This document shows, one piece after another, positions 16,312-24,651 of a DNA stretch of 53,160 nt. Source of the DNA: Chryseosolibacter sp039917935 (lineage in GTDB: Bacteria; Bacteroidota; Bacteroidia; Cytophagales; Cyclobacteriaceae); the NCBI GenBank assembly GCA_039917935.1, contig JBDSIM010000246.1:1-53160 (forward strand), given 5' to 3'. Position 1 is the stretch's first letter; every line of letters begins with the position of its first letter. The notes beneath the pieces were generated by a model. That model worked only from the letters and a program-made list of their open reading frames with translations. It was not told the DNA's origin and did no database searches. Both the position numbers and the translations under genes were made by a program.

Positions 16312-17376
16312 TTAAATTTTTAAGATCCAACCGAAAGGATCAGGGACTATTCCGTGTTTTATGCCATCCAGCTCATCGTATACCTTATTTGCGAATTCCC
16401 GGTTTTCTACAGGAGGAAGTATATAATTTTTTCCTTCATAGCCGATGAGTTCAATGTGGGCAATGGTGGCTGCTGTACCTACACCAAATGCTTCTTTTAC
16501 CGTTCCTTTTTTCAGACCTTCAACAATCTCCTTAACCGAAACTTTCCTTTCCTCAACGGCCATACCCCATTTCCTGGCCAGTTTCAATACACTGTCCCGG
16601 GTGATGCCCGCCAGAATGGAATCGCTTAGGCCTGGCGTTACCAGTGTATCATGAATAACGAACATCACATTCATGGTGCCGGATTCTTCGATGTATTGGT
16701 GATCTACTCCATCGGTCCATATTAATTGATGATAACCCTCGTCCTGAGCCAATTTCGCTGGATAAATCGCGCCGCCATAATTACCACCGGCTTTGGCATA
16801 ACCTGTTCCGCCCTGCGCGGCCCGGGTATAATGCGTTTCAATTTTTACTTTCACGGGACTCGAATAATAAGTACCCACCGGACTTAGAATAACCATATAA
16901 GTAAAAGTCAGCGATGGCCGGATACCGATATATTCATCGGCGGAAAATATAAACGGCCTGATATATAAAGACGACCCCGCTGAATTGGGGATCCATTTAC
17001 GGTCCAGCGTAATGAGTTCAGTAAGGCTTTCCATAAATATTTCATCCGGCAGAAAGGGCATTCCCATTCGCTGCGCGGAAAGATTCATACGCTTTAGATT
17101 ATCCAAAGGACGGAAAAGGAGCGTTTCACCGGAAGGGGAATGGTGTGCTTTCAAACCTTCAAAGATGGATTGCCCGTAATGAATCGCCGGCGTGGCAGGA
17201 CTCACCAACATGTGAGCGAAAGGAACAATCCTGAAATTCTTCCATGCTCCATCCGCAAAGTCCGCCATAAACATATGGTCTGTATAAACTTTGCCAAAAG
17301 GAAGGTCGTTAAAATCAACATCGGGTAATCTTGAAAGCTTAACTTTTTGTACTGCAATATTTTTTGAGGCTACCAT
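16312..17376 (-). CDS. ilvE: Branched-chain amino acid aminotransferase
   Basis: 354 residues, the typical length of the class IV, type II (BCAT-like) enzyme. IHYGQSIFEGLKAH is the N-terminal signature, K195 in TGYAKAGGNYGGAI is the PLP lysine, and ESGTMNVMFV and GVGTAATI hold the PLP-phosphate loops. It transfers amino groups between glutamate and the keto acids of leucine, isoleucine and valine in the cytosol. A -7 motif TATTTTTG lies at 17462-17469 on the minus strand, giving a leader of about 80 bases. No other ilv genes are nearby. Confidence 0.95.
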   Translation of the reverse strand: MVASKNIAVQKVKLSRLPDVDFNDLPFGKVYTDHMFMADFADGAWKNFRIVPFAHMLVSPATPAIHYGQSIFEGLKAHHSPSGETLLFRPLDNLKRMNLSAQRMGMPFLPDEIFMESLTELITLDRKWIPNSAGSSLYIRPFIFSADEYIGIRPSLTFTYMVILSPVGTYYSSPVKVKIETHYTRAAQGGTGYAKAGGNYGGAIYPAKLAQDEGYHQLIWTDGVDHQYIEESGTMNVMFVIHDTLVTPGLSDSILAGITRDSVLKLARKWGMAVEERKVSVKEIVEGLKKGTVKEAFGVGTAATIAHIELIGYEGKNYILPPVENREFANKVYDELDGIKHGIVPDPFGWILKI

Positions 17377-17461
17377 ATTTCAACTAGCATCTATCGTTTA
17401 AGTTGCCGTGGGCACAAGGCCAAATGAAAATTCCTTCGCATGGAATTTCAACAAAAAAGAC

Positions 17462-17469
17462 CAAAAATA
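17462..17469 (-). promoter_or_regulatory. Putative -7 promoter motif for ilvE
   Basis: The minus strand reads TATTTTTG, matching TAnnTTTG, 85 bases before the ilvE ATG. No TTG is seen at the expected -33 distance, so this is a weak call. Confidence 0.35.
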
Positions 17470-17588
17470 ATGTATAAGGGAATGGGCGATTGACCGGCCT
17501 GATGCATTTTTTTCGCGCTGAAAAGACCCCTTTCATATGCAATTTACCAAAAATTAAGGTGTTTCCTTAACGATTGGTAGGGTCGATC

Positions 17589-18137
17589 TTACATGCGTGG
17601 CTTCCATGGTGCTTCTTCAATTCCGAGCTCCAGGGCCATTTTACGGGTCAAAACGAACAAATAATCCGAAAGGCGATTTAGGTATTTAATCACCAGAGGG
17701 TCCACGGTTTCGGAGCTATTCAAGCCAATGACCAAACGTTCACTCCTTCGGCAAACTGTTCGGGCGATATGTCCGAAGGAAACCGATTCATTGCCGCCAG
17801 GTAATACAAATGACCGCATGGGTGGAAGAGCGGCATCCATGACATCAATTTCTCTCTCTAAAAAAATAATATCTTCTTCGGCCAGCGTTGGGATTTTTAC
17901 TTTGACATTGCCGGGTTCAGTAGCCAAAATAGAGCCTATCGTAAATAGCCTGTCCTGGATCTCGAGGAAAATATCCTTGCGAAGCGTATTGATAACCTGA
18001 TCCCGAACGACACCGATCCATGAATTGAGTTCATCGATCGTTCCATAGGTTTCGATTCTCAGATCCGCCTTTGAAACACGCTTACCGCCGAAAAGAGAGG
18101 TAGTGCCAAGATCACCGGTTTTGGTGTAGATTTTCAT
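17589..18137 (-). CDS. Cob(I)yrinic acid a,c-diamide adenosyltransferase, PduO type
   Basis: 182 residues. MKIYTKTGDLGTTSLFGGKR is the ATP-binding N-terminus of PduO-type adenosyltransferases, and YGTIDELNSWIG, RTVCRRSERLV and YLNRLSDYLFVLTR are the other conserved blocks. It adenosylates cob(I)alamin to make coenzyme B12. No cobalamin riboswitch is seen upstream. The minus-strand motif TAGCTTTG at 18142-18149 ends only 4 bases before the ATG, so the mRNA may be leaderless. It follows the ABC ATPase gene by 72 bases. Confidence 0.93.
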   Translation of the reverse strand: MKIYTKTGDLGTTSLFGGKRVSKADLRIETYGTIDELNSWIGVVRDQVINTLRKDIFLEIQDRLFTIGSILATEPGNVKVKIPTLAEEDIIFLEREIDVMDAALPPMRSFVLPGGNESVSFGHIARTVCRRSERLVIGLNSSETVDPLVIKYLNRLSDYLFVLTRKMALELGIEEAPWKPRM

Positions 18138-18141
18138 GATT

Positions 18142-18149
18142 CAAAGCTA
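18142..18149 (-). promoter_or_regulatory. Putative -7 motif immediately before the adenosyltransferase ATG
   Basis: The minus strand reads TAGCTTTG (TAnnTTTG), with 4 bases between it and the ATG at 18137. Transcription starting about 4 bases after the box would begin at the start codon, giving a leaderless mRNA. No -33 TTG is evident. Confidence 0.4.
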
Positions 18150-18209
18150 ATGAACCTGGAATAAAAATCATCCCTGAGATGATGGATTGATTAAAGTTCG
18201 GATTTTGAA

Positions 18210-18932
18210 TTAATGTGAAGCCGGAACAAAAACACCCGCGCGGTTAACCTTATCATTTTTTCTATCCCACTCAATGAGTCCGTCACGAAGGCGGATGATT
18301 CGGTGAGCGTAGTGGGCTATATCGTCTTCATGTGTCACCATGATAATCGTATTGCCTTTGTCATGAAGCTCCTGAAAAAGATTCATAATATCGTAAGAGG
18401 TCTTCGTGTCAAGGTTACCGGTGGGTTCATCGGCGAGAATGATGGAAGGACTATTCACCAGCGCACGCGCGATAGCGACACGCTGTCGTTGTCCGCCCGA
18501 CAATTCATTTGGCCTGTGGTGTGCCCGATCTCCAAGGCTTACACTTTCTAAAGTTTGCATCGCCATCTCATTGCGATCTGATTTACTGAAGCCCGCGTAA
18601 ATTAGAGGCAGTGCGACATTCTCGAGCGCTGACGCTCTCGGCAACAAATTAAAAGTTTGAAAAACGAAGCCAATTTCTTTGTTGCGCGTATCGGCTAATT
18701 CGTTTTCTGTCATTTCACTAACCAGCTTGTTGTTAAGCATATACGTTCCGGTAGTGGGCGTATCCAAACAACCGACAATGTTCATGAGGGTAGACTTGCC
18801 CGAACCTGAAGGCCCCATAAAGGCCACATATTCACCGCGATCTATGGAAATAGAGATCGACTGAAGGGCATTCACAGTCTGATTACCCATTCTGTAAATC
18901 TTTGAAATGTCTTTGGTTTCTATGATTTTCAT
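18210..18932 (-). CDS. ABC transporter ATP-binding protein, LolD/MacB type
   Basis: 240 residues from the ATG at 18932; a TTG lies one codon before it. Walker A is GPSGSGKST, the Q loop VFQTFNLLPRASALENVALP, the signature LSGGQRQRVAIARAL and Walker B IILADEPTGNLD, followed by the H-loop MVTHEDD. The NLLPRASALENVALP segment is typical of ATPases that pair with FtsX/MacB-fold permeases (LolCDE, MacB). They power lipoprotein release, peptide or antibiotic export, not import. The permease gene is not adjacent, so the partner is unknown. Confidence 0.9.
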   Translation of the reverse strand: MKIIETKDISKIYRMGNQTVNALQSISISIDRGEYVAFMGPSGSGKSTLMNIVGCLDTPTTGTYMLNNKLVSEMTENELADTRNKEIGFVFQTFNLLPRASALENVALPLIYAGFSKSDRNEMAMQTLESVSLGDRAHHRPNELSGGQRQRVAIARALVNSPSIILADEPTGNLDTKTSYDIMNLFQELHDKGNTIIMVTHEDDIAHYAHRIIRLRDGLIEWDRKNDKVNRAGVFVPASH

Positions 18933-19121
18933 CAACTATTAGTTAACGGAAGGACCTGGTAATTACAAAGATGAAATAAAAAGTTAAAAAGTTGCCTGGG
19001 ATGAATACTGTTTAAACTGGTTTAAGGTTTCACAATACCCCAAATTAATCAACAAGACATCCCAATATCGATCTAAACGATAACCAATCAGTAGAATGAA
19101 AGGCAAAAAACAAGGGTTAAA

Positions 19122-19152
19122 CGTAAGCAATTATGCAAAAATGCCGCTTACG
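19122..19152 (-). terminator. Stem-loop downstream of the alpha/beta hydrolase gene
   Basis: CGTAAGC at 19122-19128 and GCTTACG at 19146-19152 form a 7-bp stem with a 17-base loop. It begins 16 bases past the hydrolase stop on the minus strand, and moderately T-rich sequence follows, without a clean U-tract. A weak terminator or 3' end stabiliser. Confidence 0.35.
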
Positions 19153-19168
19153 CAACTTTCCTCAGGTT

Positions 19169-20020
19169 TTAATCTTTGCTCTTCATAAAGGCTACACATT
19201 TTTTGATGATCCCTTCGTCCTTAAGAATCCGGGTATGGCCCAGGCCCTTTGTTTTCAATAATGCCGCCCTGGGATAGATTTTTATCAATTCATGGGCATG
19301 ATCAATACTCACCTCCTGGTCGTTTTCATCATGAACGAGCAGGAGGGCCATATCCTGTTTTATATTTCGGATAAAATGAAGACCGGTGAACTGATCGAAA
19401 GGCTTTCCATATTTTTGCAAAATATAGGATTTGAAGAATACGGCCGTGGCCGGGGAACCATGGATTGTTTTTAAATAAGTCTGAACAATTTCATCCCCTA
19501 TGACAGGTGTGGCAATGTTGATCAGTTTTTTTACCACCAGCCCGTTCATGGCCGCATATAAAACCGCACCTCCCCCAAAGGAATGGGCAATAATTCCGTG
19601 CGGTACTCCGACCTTTAAATAAATAACTTTTAGTGCATGTTCGAACTCCTGAATATTCGTCGATCTACCCTCCGAATGGCCGTGGGCCGGGCCATCAAAA
19701 CCAACGACTTGAAAATTTTCCGCTACGAGTGCATGAATAATTTTGCGAAACTGTGTTGCACGTCCAGCCCAACCGTGAACCAGTAATATCAATGGTCCAT
19801 TTCCCCATGAGTAGCATTGAATCTTTTTGCCAACTGCCTCGACCGAAAACCTTTCCGCGTCCCTTTCTAACTCCGTTTCCCTGGCGGGAACTTTATAATT
19901 TAGCGGTGTGAAAAATATTTTCACGAAAAATCGATGTGCCAGACCTGGAAATACTTTCTCCATTTTCGGATACACGAATTGAACAAACTTTAACAAAAAA
20001 GGAGTTTTGGTTTTTTTCAA
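19169..20020 (-). CDS. Alpha/beta hydrolase
   Basis: 283 residues from a TTG start, 10 bases after the NRDE gene stop. LILLVHGWAGRATQF is the oxyanion-hole strand, GIIAHSFGGGAVLYA carries the nucleophile serine in AHSFG (Ala replaces the usual first Gly of GxSxG), LLLVHDENDQEVS supplies the acid and KGLGHTRIL the histidine. The N-terminal ~60 residues form an extra basic, hydrophobic segment that may bind membrane. An esterase or thioesterase role is likely; the substrate is unknown. Probably co-transcribed with the NRDE and rnhB genes. Confidence 0.85.
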   Translation of the reverse strand: MKKTKTPFLLKFVQFVYPKMEKVFPGLAHRFFVKIFFTPLNYKVPARETELERDAERFSVEAVGKKIQCYSWGNGPLILLVHGWAGRATQFRKIIHALVAENFQVVGFDGPAHGHSEGRSTNIQEFEHALKVIYLKVGVPHGIIAHSFGGGAVLYAAMNGLVVKKLINIATPVIGDEIVQTYLKTIHGSPATAVFFKSYILQKYGKPFDQFTGLHFIRNIKQDMALLLVHDENDQEVSIDHAHELIKIYPRAALLKTKGLGHTRILKDEGIIKKCVAFMKSKD

Positions 20021-20030
20021 CAGCGATTGG

Positions 20031-20795
20031 TTAGCTTATTTTATACTGGAAGTTCTGATCGGAAAAACCCAATGTTACCGGATCAAAAACACGTTCAGTG
20101 AAGGTTACGTGATTACTATAATCCACCATAATGACTGTAGAAGATCTGGTTCCATATCCAGGACTTTTTATGAATGCTGAAGACAATTCCCTTTCGCGTG
20201 AGAGCCCAACGCCTGTGTCTGGTAAATTCTCGTCATTGGCAACGCGCTCATCGTGCAATATTTCAAAGAGATCTTCACGCTTAACCGAAGGTGATTTCAA
20301 TAATGACTGGATTTCATTTTTCCCTTTTTCCACTTTTGGCCAGGGGGTTTCCAGAAGGTGGTTGCTCAGTCCGAATAATCCGGAATTGAGGATGATCACC
20401 CCTTCCCTATAATTCGACAAGTAATACAAGTCATCTACTGTACCTGCAATTAAACTGAATCCATTGTATCGTTTGGCGTGTGTTTCGAGATTTTGAAGGT
20501 ATTTTTCGCCAGACGAAGACTCCAGCAAAAAGTCTGTTACAAGTTTACCGCGTGAGGGTGCTTTGGGGTTGATGTTTTTGAGATCGCGGAAATTGGTGAC
20601 CATACAAATCCTTCCGATTTTAGTCATCCCAAGCCAGGTTCCGGAAGCTTGAAGATCACGCCCCCCTAAAATTTGCGGATGATCTTCCCAATAGGCAGCC
20701 GGCAACGTTTTGCGATCATAGAATTCGTCGCGATTTGCCGCCACGATTAATTTATACCGTGGATGATTTTTCAGTGCAATAAATATCAGACACAT
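20031..20795 (-). CDS. NRDE (TANGO2-like) family protein
   Basis: 254 residues beginning MCLIFIALKNHPRYKLIVAA and then NRDEFYDR, the motif that names the family, followed by LGGRDLQASGTWLGM. Cys2 would be exposed after Met removal, and an Ntn-hydrolase-like fold has been proposed. TANGO2 in eukaryotes is linked to Golgi organisation and to lipid or heme handling, but the bacterial role is not established. Length is typical. It lies 48 bases downstream of rnhB on the same strand. Confidence 0.85.
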   Translation of the reverse strand: MCLIFIALKNHPRYKLIVAANRDEFYDRKTLPAAYWEDHPQILGGRDLQASGTWLGMTKIGRICMVTNFRDLKNINPKAPSRGKLVTDFLLESSSGEKYLQNLETHAKRYNGFSLIAGTVDDLYYLSNYREGVIILNSGLFGLSNHLLETPWPKVEKGKNEIQSLLKSPSVKREDLFEILHDERVANDENLPDTGVGLSRERELSSAFIKSPGYGTRSSTVIMVDYSNHVTFTERVFDPVTLGFSDQNFQYKIS

Positions 20796-20843
20796 GCTGT
20801 GGTGAAATCAGAGTGCAAAGAAACGAAAGAAAATTGAAAGCAA

Positions 20844-21443
20844 TTATTCGAAGATTTCCAGCTGCGACGGTAGCAAGGTGAATGATCTTCTATGGTAGGG
20901 CGTAATTCCCAACTGCCGTATTCCATCGCGGTGTTCAAGGGTAGGATACCCAACATTCGTTTCCCAACCGTAACCGCAAAATTGTTTGGCAAGGTTGTTC
21001 ATGAGATTATCACGATGTGTCTTCGCCAATATAGAGGCTGCCGCAATCGAGAGATATTTTCCATCACCTTTGATAATGCACTCGTATTTTAAATCCTTGT
21101 AGACATTGAAGCGGTTGCCATCAATCAGCAATAGCTCGGGTAATAACGCAAGCTTATCGAGCGCCAGATGCATGGCTTTAAAAGAGGCATTGAGAATATT
21201 GATGCGGTCGATTTCCTGGTGGTCCACTTCGGCGACAGCCCAGGCCAGGGCATCTTTTTCAATATCGTATTTGAGTTCCTCGCGTTCTTGCCGGCATAAT
21301 TGCTTCGAGTCGTTCAAACGTTTATGTCTGTACTTTTTAGGAAAAATTACCGCTGCAGCGACAACAGGTCCTGCAAGACACCCCCGGCCGGCTTCATCGC
21401 ATCCTGCTTCCATAAGGTGTTTTGTAAAAGATGATCGTAGCAT
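20844..21443 (-). CDS. rnhB: Ribonuclease HII
   Basis: 199 residues. AGCDEAGRGCLAGPVVAAAV contains the DEAGRG signature with D16/E17, LNDSKQL follows, LLIDGNRF supplies another catalytic Asp, and KGDGKYLSIAAASILAKTHRD the fourth acidic/metal block. RNase HII cleaves RNA in RNA-DNA hybrids and removes single ribonucleotides from DNA, using two metal ions. Length is normal and no residue is missing. It heads a leftward run with the NRDE and hydrolase genes, divergent from a Nudix gene. Confidence 0.95.
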   Translation of the reverse strand: MLRSSFTKHLMEAGCDEAGRGCLAGPVVAAAVIFPKKYRHKRLNDSKQLCRQEREELKYDIEKDALAWAVAEVDHQEIDRINILNASFKAMHLALDKLALLPELLLIDGNRFNVYKDLKYECIIKGDGKYLSIAAASILAKTHRDNLMNNLAKQFCGYGWETNVGYPTLEHRDGIRQLGITPYHRRSFTLLPSQLEIFE

Positions 21444-21594
21444 GAGCGATTAGGAATCTTAAAAGTAATTTGATAAAGTGACTACTCAAAAGATTTTAAT
21501 AGTTTTGAAAAATCAGAAATCAAACAAGTTGGCTCGTTATTTTAATACCTCATTCACTGTCAACGAACTATAAGCTTTTGGTTAAAGACATATT

Positions 21595-22152
21595 ATGGTG
21601 GAAGAAGAAACTAAAAATCCATGGACGACGCTGTCCGGTGAAGTAAAGTATAACAACCGCTGGATTACGGTAACAGAGTATCAGGTTTTGAATCCTTCCG
21701 GAGGCAAAGGGATTTACGGAAAAGTCCATTTTAAAAACAAGGCTATTGGAATTATTCCTGTGGACAAAGCGCTGAACACCTGGCTGGTGGGGCAATACCG
21801 GTACACGTTGAATGCGTGGCATTGGGAAATTCCAGAAGGAGGAGGGCCATTAAACGAAGACCCGATGGAAAGTGCCAAACGGGAACTTCAGGAGGAAACC
21901 GGATTAAGGGCCGGGTCATGGAAAGAAATCATCCACCTGCACACTTCCAATTCGGTTACGGATGAGGAGGGGCATATTTTTCTTGCGGAAGAACTCCAGG
22001 AGGGCGCAAGTTCATTGGAAGAAACCGAGGCAGATCTTAAAGTATGGAAGCTGCCACTGAAAGAGGCTCTCGATATGGTGTTGAACGGTAAGATTACGGA
22101 TGGCATGAGTGTTATGGCGATTCTGAAAGTTGCCCGGATAAAGGGGATTTAG
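21595..22152 (+). CDS. Nudix hydrolase (ADP-ribose pyrophosphatase-like)
   Basis: 185 residues. The Nudix box reads GGGPLNEDPMESAKRELQEE followed by TGL, with all metal-binding glutamates. Upstream, KAIGIIPVDKALNTWLVGQY and RYTLNAWHWEIPEGG fit the ADP-ribose pyrophosphatase/NudF-like branch. It likely splits a nucleoside diphosphate sugar such as ADP-ribose; the exact substrate is uncertain. It stands alone between rnhB (divergent) and a methyltransferase gene (convergent). It is distinct from the NudK at 7.5 kb. Confidence 0.85.
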   Translation: MVEEETKNPWTTLSGEVKYNNRWITVTEYQVLNPSGGKGIYGKVHFKNKAIGIIPVDKALNTWLVGQYRYTLNAWHWEIPEGGGPLNEDPMESAKRELQEETGLRAGSWKEIIHLHTSNSVTDEEGHIFLAEELQEGASSLEETEADLKVWKLPLKEALDMVLNGKITDGMSVMAILKVARIKGI

Positions 22153-22317
22153 TTCGACACGCAATCGTTGCGTAAGTCGAGGATTTATTAAATTCTGCCG
22201 ATAGCAATATTATAAAGGGGCTCCCATGAAATGCTTGAACTTTAATTTTAAACTTCAAACACTTCAAACTTTAAACTTTGGACACTACGGCACCTTACTC
22301 CAGACCAACGTTAAACC

Positions 22318-23103
22318 TTAAATTTTCCCCCTTACTTCCTTCAATTTCATGATCATCCACTCCGCTTTGTTTTCAATCCAAAAATTGTACTCCTCAATGG
22401 TTTTTAGTTTGCTTTGCTCATCAATGTACCCCTCTTCTACAATCTGTTTCAACTCAGCAACTTTAGACCAGATACCGATTCGTTGAATAAAGTTGTGATC
22501 CCCCTTTTTATAAACTTCATCCGCGTTGTAAGTTTCTATTGAATGAAAGTTCAGTTCAGTAAAATAACCGGGAAGATCGTCGGCTATCTGGTTGTTCATT
22601 CCGGCATCAGCCCTCCATTTTAAAAATGCCTTATAAAAGGCCTGCATACTGTCGGGCGGCTGGGGCTTCCATTCCAGCGCGCTGTGATTGTAATCCAGGA
22701 TAGACAGCTGGCCACCCGGCTTTAAAAATGATTTTAATTTCGAAATTGCCTCTCTGGGATTATTCAACCATTGTAAAACTCTGGCTGCCACTATCAGATC
22801 AAATTTTTCTACGGGTTCGTATCGAAAAAGGTCGGCATGAATGAGGGTGAGATTGGGTACATCTCTATACGTTTCTCTCCCGCTAACAATAAAGTGTTCG
22901 GTATTATCAATTCCGATTACATATCCCGTGCCCCCTACCCGCTCAGCAATGCCTTTGGATATGGCGCCCGTTCCACACCCGACGTCCAGAATTTTTAGTC
23001 CGGGTTTTAAAATAGAGGCAATGGTCGAATAGTCCGCTTCCAAAGTTCGGTTGTCAAAAATTTTAGTGTTTGTTTCACCCTGACGATGGATTGTTTTGTT
23101 CAT
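22318..23103 (-). CDS. Class I SAM-dependent methyltransferase
   Basis: 261 residues. LKILDVGCGTGAISKGIAER is the SAM-binding motif I, GIDNTEHFIV supplies the acidic ribose-binding loop, and FDLIVAARVLQWLNNPREA and LKPGGQLSILDYNH are motifs IV-VI. The fold is that of small-molecule methyltransferases (UbiE/Methyltransf_11/25). The C-terminal 100 residues contain HALEWKPQPP-like and YFTELNFHSIETYNADEVY segments that probably close over the acceptor, which I cannot identify. It is a single gene convergent with the Nudix gene. Confidence 0.85.
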   Translation of the reverse strand: MNKTIHRQGETNTKIFDNRTLEADYSTIASILKPGLKILDVGCGTGAISKGIAERVGGTGYVIGIDNTEHFIVSGRETYRDVPNLTLIHADLFRYEPVEKFDLIVAARVLQWLNNPREAISKLKSFLKPGGQLSILDYNHSALEWKPQPPDSMQAFYKAFLKWRADAGMNNQIADDLPGYFTELNFHSIETYNADEVYKKGDHNFIQRIGIWSKVAELKQIVEEGYIDEQSKLKTIEEYNFWIENKAEWMIMKLKEVRGKI

Positions 23104-23452
23104 GGACGTAGAATGTTTTACCGGACCATTTTAATTCTATATGGATATGGTCATCACCTGACTGCCTGGCATCTGGAAGAAAATGTTATTGCATTAATCC
23201 TGCCGTAACCGGGTAATTTCGATTTTTTGTGAAATTAAGGTAATTCTATCAAAACAGTTGAATGATCCACCTCACCATATCCCGCTATTTGGATTCCCTA
23301 AACCTTTCATTTGATTTTATAGTCATGCTTCCCCTATCCCTCTTTAGTTTATTACATTTTCTCTAATAACTTTATAGTCCATATCTTTCAGGCCTTGCTA
23401 TAAATTTTAACATAGGTGCTTCGTTACCTCCTCATTAACTACTATTGATACC
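23104..23452. other. AT-rich intergenic region between divergent genes
   Basis: These 349 bases separate the methyltransferase (leftward) and the thioesterase (rightward), so promoters for both should lie here. I see no full TAnnTTTG match with correct spacing, no strong inverted repeat and no small gene I would defend. Confidence 0.4.
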
Positions 23453-24001
23453 ATGCAACCCCAGGCAAAACCGGTAAGTTATTCTCAGACGACCATTACC
23501 GAACTCATGATCCCCTCCTACGCTAATTTTGGAGGGAAAATTCACGGTGGCATTCTGCTTTCATTGATGGACAAGGTGGCTTACGTATGTTCCAGTAAGC
23601 ACGCCGGAACCTATTGTGTTACCGTGTCTGTCGATAAAGTTGATTTTTTACAACCGGTAGAAGTAGGCGAACTCGTCGCCATGCATGCATCAGTCAATTA
23701 TGTAGGTCGAACGTCATTGATTGTTGGCATTCGGGTAGAAGCCCAGAATGTAAAATCAGGGATCATCAAACATACCAACTCCTCATACTTTACTATGGTA
23801 GCCAAAGCAGATGATGACAAACCCACGCCTGTGCCCAAACTGATTCTGCAAAATGACGAGGATGTGAAAAGGTTTATCGAGTGTATGCGGATGAAAGAAA
23901 TAAAGCAGGCTGTAAAAGAAAAAATGGATGACGTCCGCTCCCATATTGAAGTGCAAAATGCAAGGGAGCTACTGATAAATGAGCGCTGCATTATTCAATA
24001 A
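23453..24001 (+). CDS. Acyl-CoA thioesterase, hotdog fold (YciA/BFIT-like)
   Basis: 182 residues. PSYANFGGKIHGGILLSLMD followed by KVAYVCSSKHAG matches the catalytic helix and its N/D-containing approach in YciA and acyl-CoA thioesterase 7-type enzymes, and VDKVDFLQPVEVGELV is the next conserved strand. A ~40-residue charged C-terminal extension (EIKQAVKEKMDDVRSH) exceeds the YciA core. It hydrolyses acyl-CoA to free acid and CoA in the cytosol. It precedes the broken outer-membrane-like gene by about 100 bases. Confidence 0.88.
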   Translation: MQPQAKPVSYSQTTITELMIPSYANFGGKIHGGILLSLMDKVAYVCSSKHAGTYCVTVSVDKVDFLQPVEVGELVAMHASVNYVGRTSLIVGIRVEAQNVKSGIIKHTNSSYFTMVAKADDDKPTPVPKLILQNDEDVKRFIECMRMKEIKQAVKEKMDDVRSHIEVQNARELLINERCIIQ

Positions 24002-24099
24002 TTGTGGTAACTGGAATTTCTTTCGGCCAATAACGGAATACCGATATTTCCCTCCGATGGTATTTCTTATGTATATTGGTTTAAAATAATTACCCTCTT

Positions 24100-24514
24100 A
24101 TGAAAACAAAAAAGACATCCCTCATGGCTTTGTTCATTTTGGTTACGGTCCCATCTTTCGCCCAGGAAATTGGATCACCTTCCCTGGCCCGGGATATCGG
24201 GTTCAATACAACTTTTATTTTTGAAGGTATTTTTAATCCGACCGCAACTCCTTTTTCACTTTTTATAAAAATATACCTCGGAAAATAAAGCCAATCGTTT
24301 TGGACTGGAGGTTTACCTGAACTTTTACAATGAGAATAACAATCAGGGAACTGCAGAATATTCGGAGTATTCAAATGCCGCCATCCGTTACCGACGCTCG
24401 AATCAATATTCCGCATTCGAACAAGCCGGTACGGAAAAACGTGATATCAATGCTAATAGCCTTTCATTTTTCGCAATTCCGGCGATCGGATTATTTCTGT
24501 TTTACAGATTTTAA
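24100..24514 (+). pseudogene. Exported, outer-membrane-barrel-like protein, frameshifted and truncated
   Basis: The start MKTKKTSLMALFILVTVPSF followed by AQE is a signal peptide. The first frame stops at 24288 after FSLFIKIYLGK. Removing one A from the A5 run near 24268 joins it to a second open frame, SENKANRFGLEVYLNFYNEN and onward through INANSLSFFAIPAIG to LFLFYRF and a TAA at 24514. Alternating strand residues (GFNTTFIFEGIF, ANRFGLEVYLNF) resemble Bacteroidota outer membrane beta-barrel proteins. At ~137 residues the joined product is short for a barrel, so the 3' part is probably lost too. Confidence 0.6.
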
Positions 24515-24651
24515 TAAATTTTTTCAAAGGGTTCAAAATATGTAGCTTGAACTCATGCATTGTAATTTGCAAAGCCCGTCAATCAACTTCGTAAGCATTA
24601 ACGCGATCCGACTGCCCATGCCGCGCGCTTGGGAAAATAAATTTTTTAAGC

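Noticed and set aside
17377..17588. Possible leader attenuator for ilvE
   Set aside because: No leader peptide rich in Ile, Leu or Val and no terminator/antiterminator pair was found between the -7 motif and the ATG.
22153..22317. AACTTCAAAC / ACTTCAAACTTTAAAC short repeats before the methyltransferase 3' end
   Set aside because: The repeats are imperfect and AT-rich, with no clear stem or period, so they could be chance.
24330..24545. A 71-codon frame ending at 24545
   Set aside because: It lies inside the broken outer-membrane-like gene in a different frame, and its product lacks any motif; the frame continuing the beta-strand pattern is preferred.
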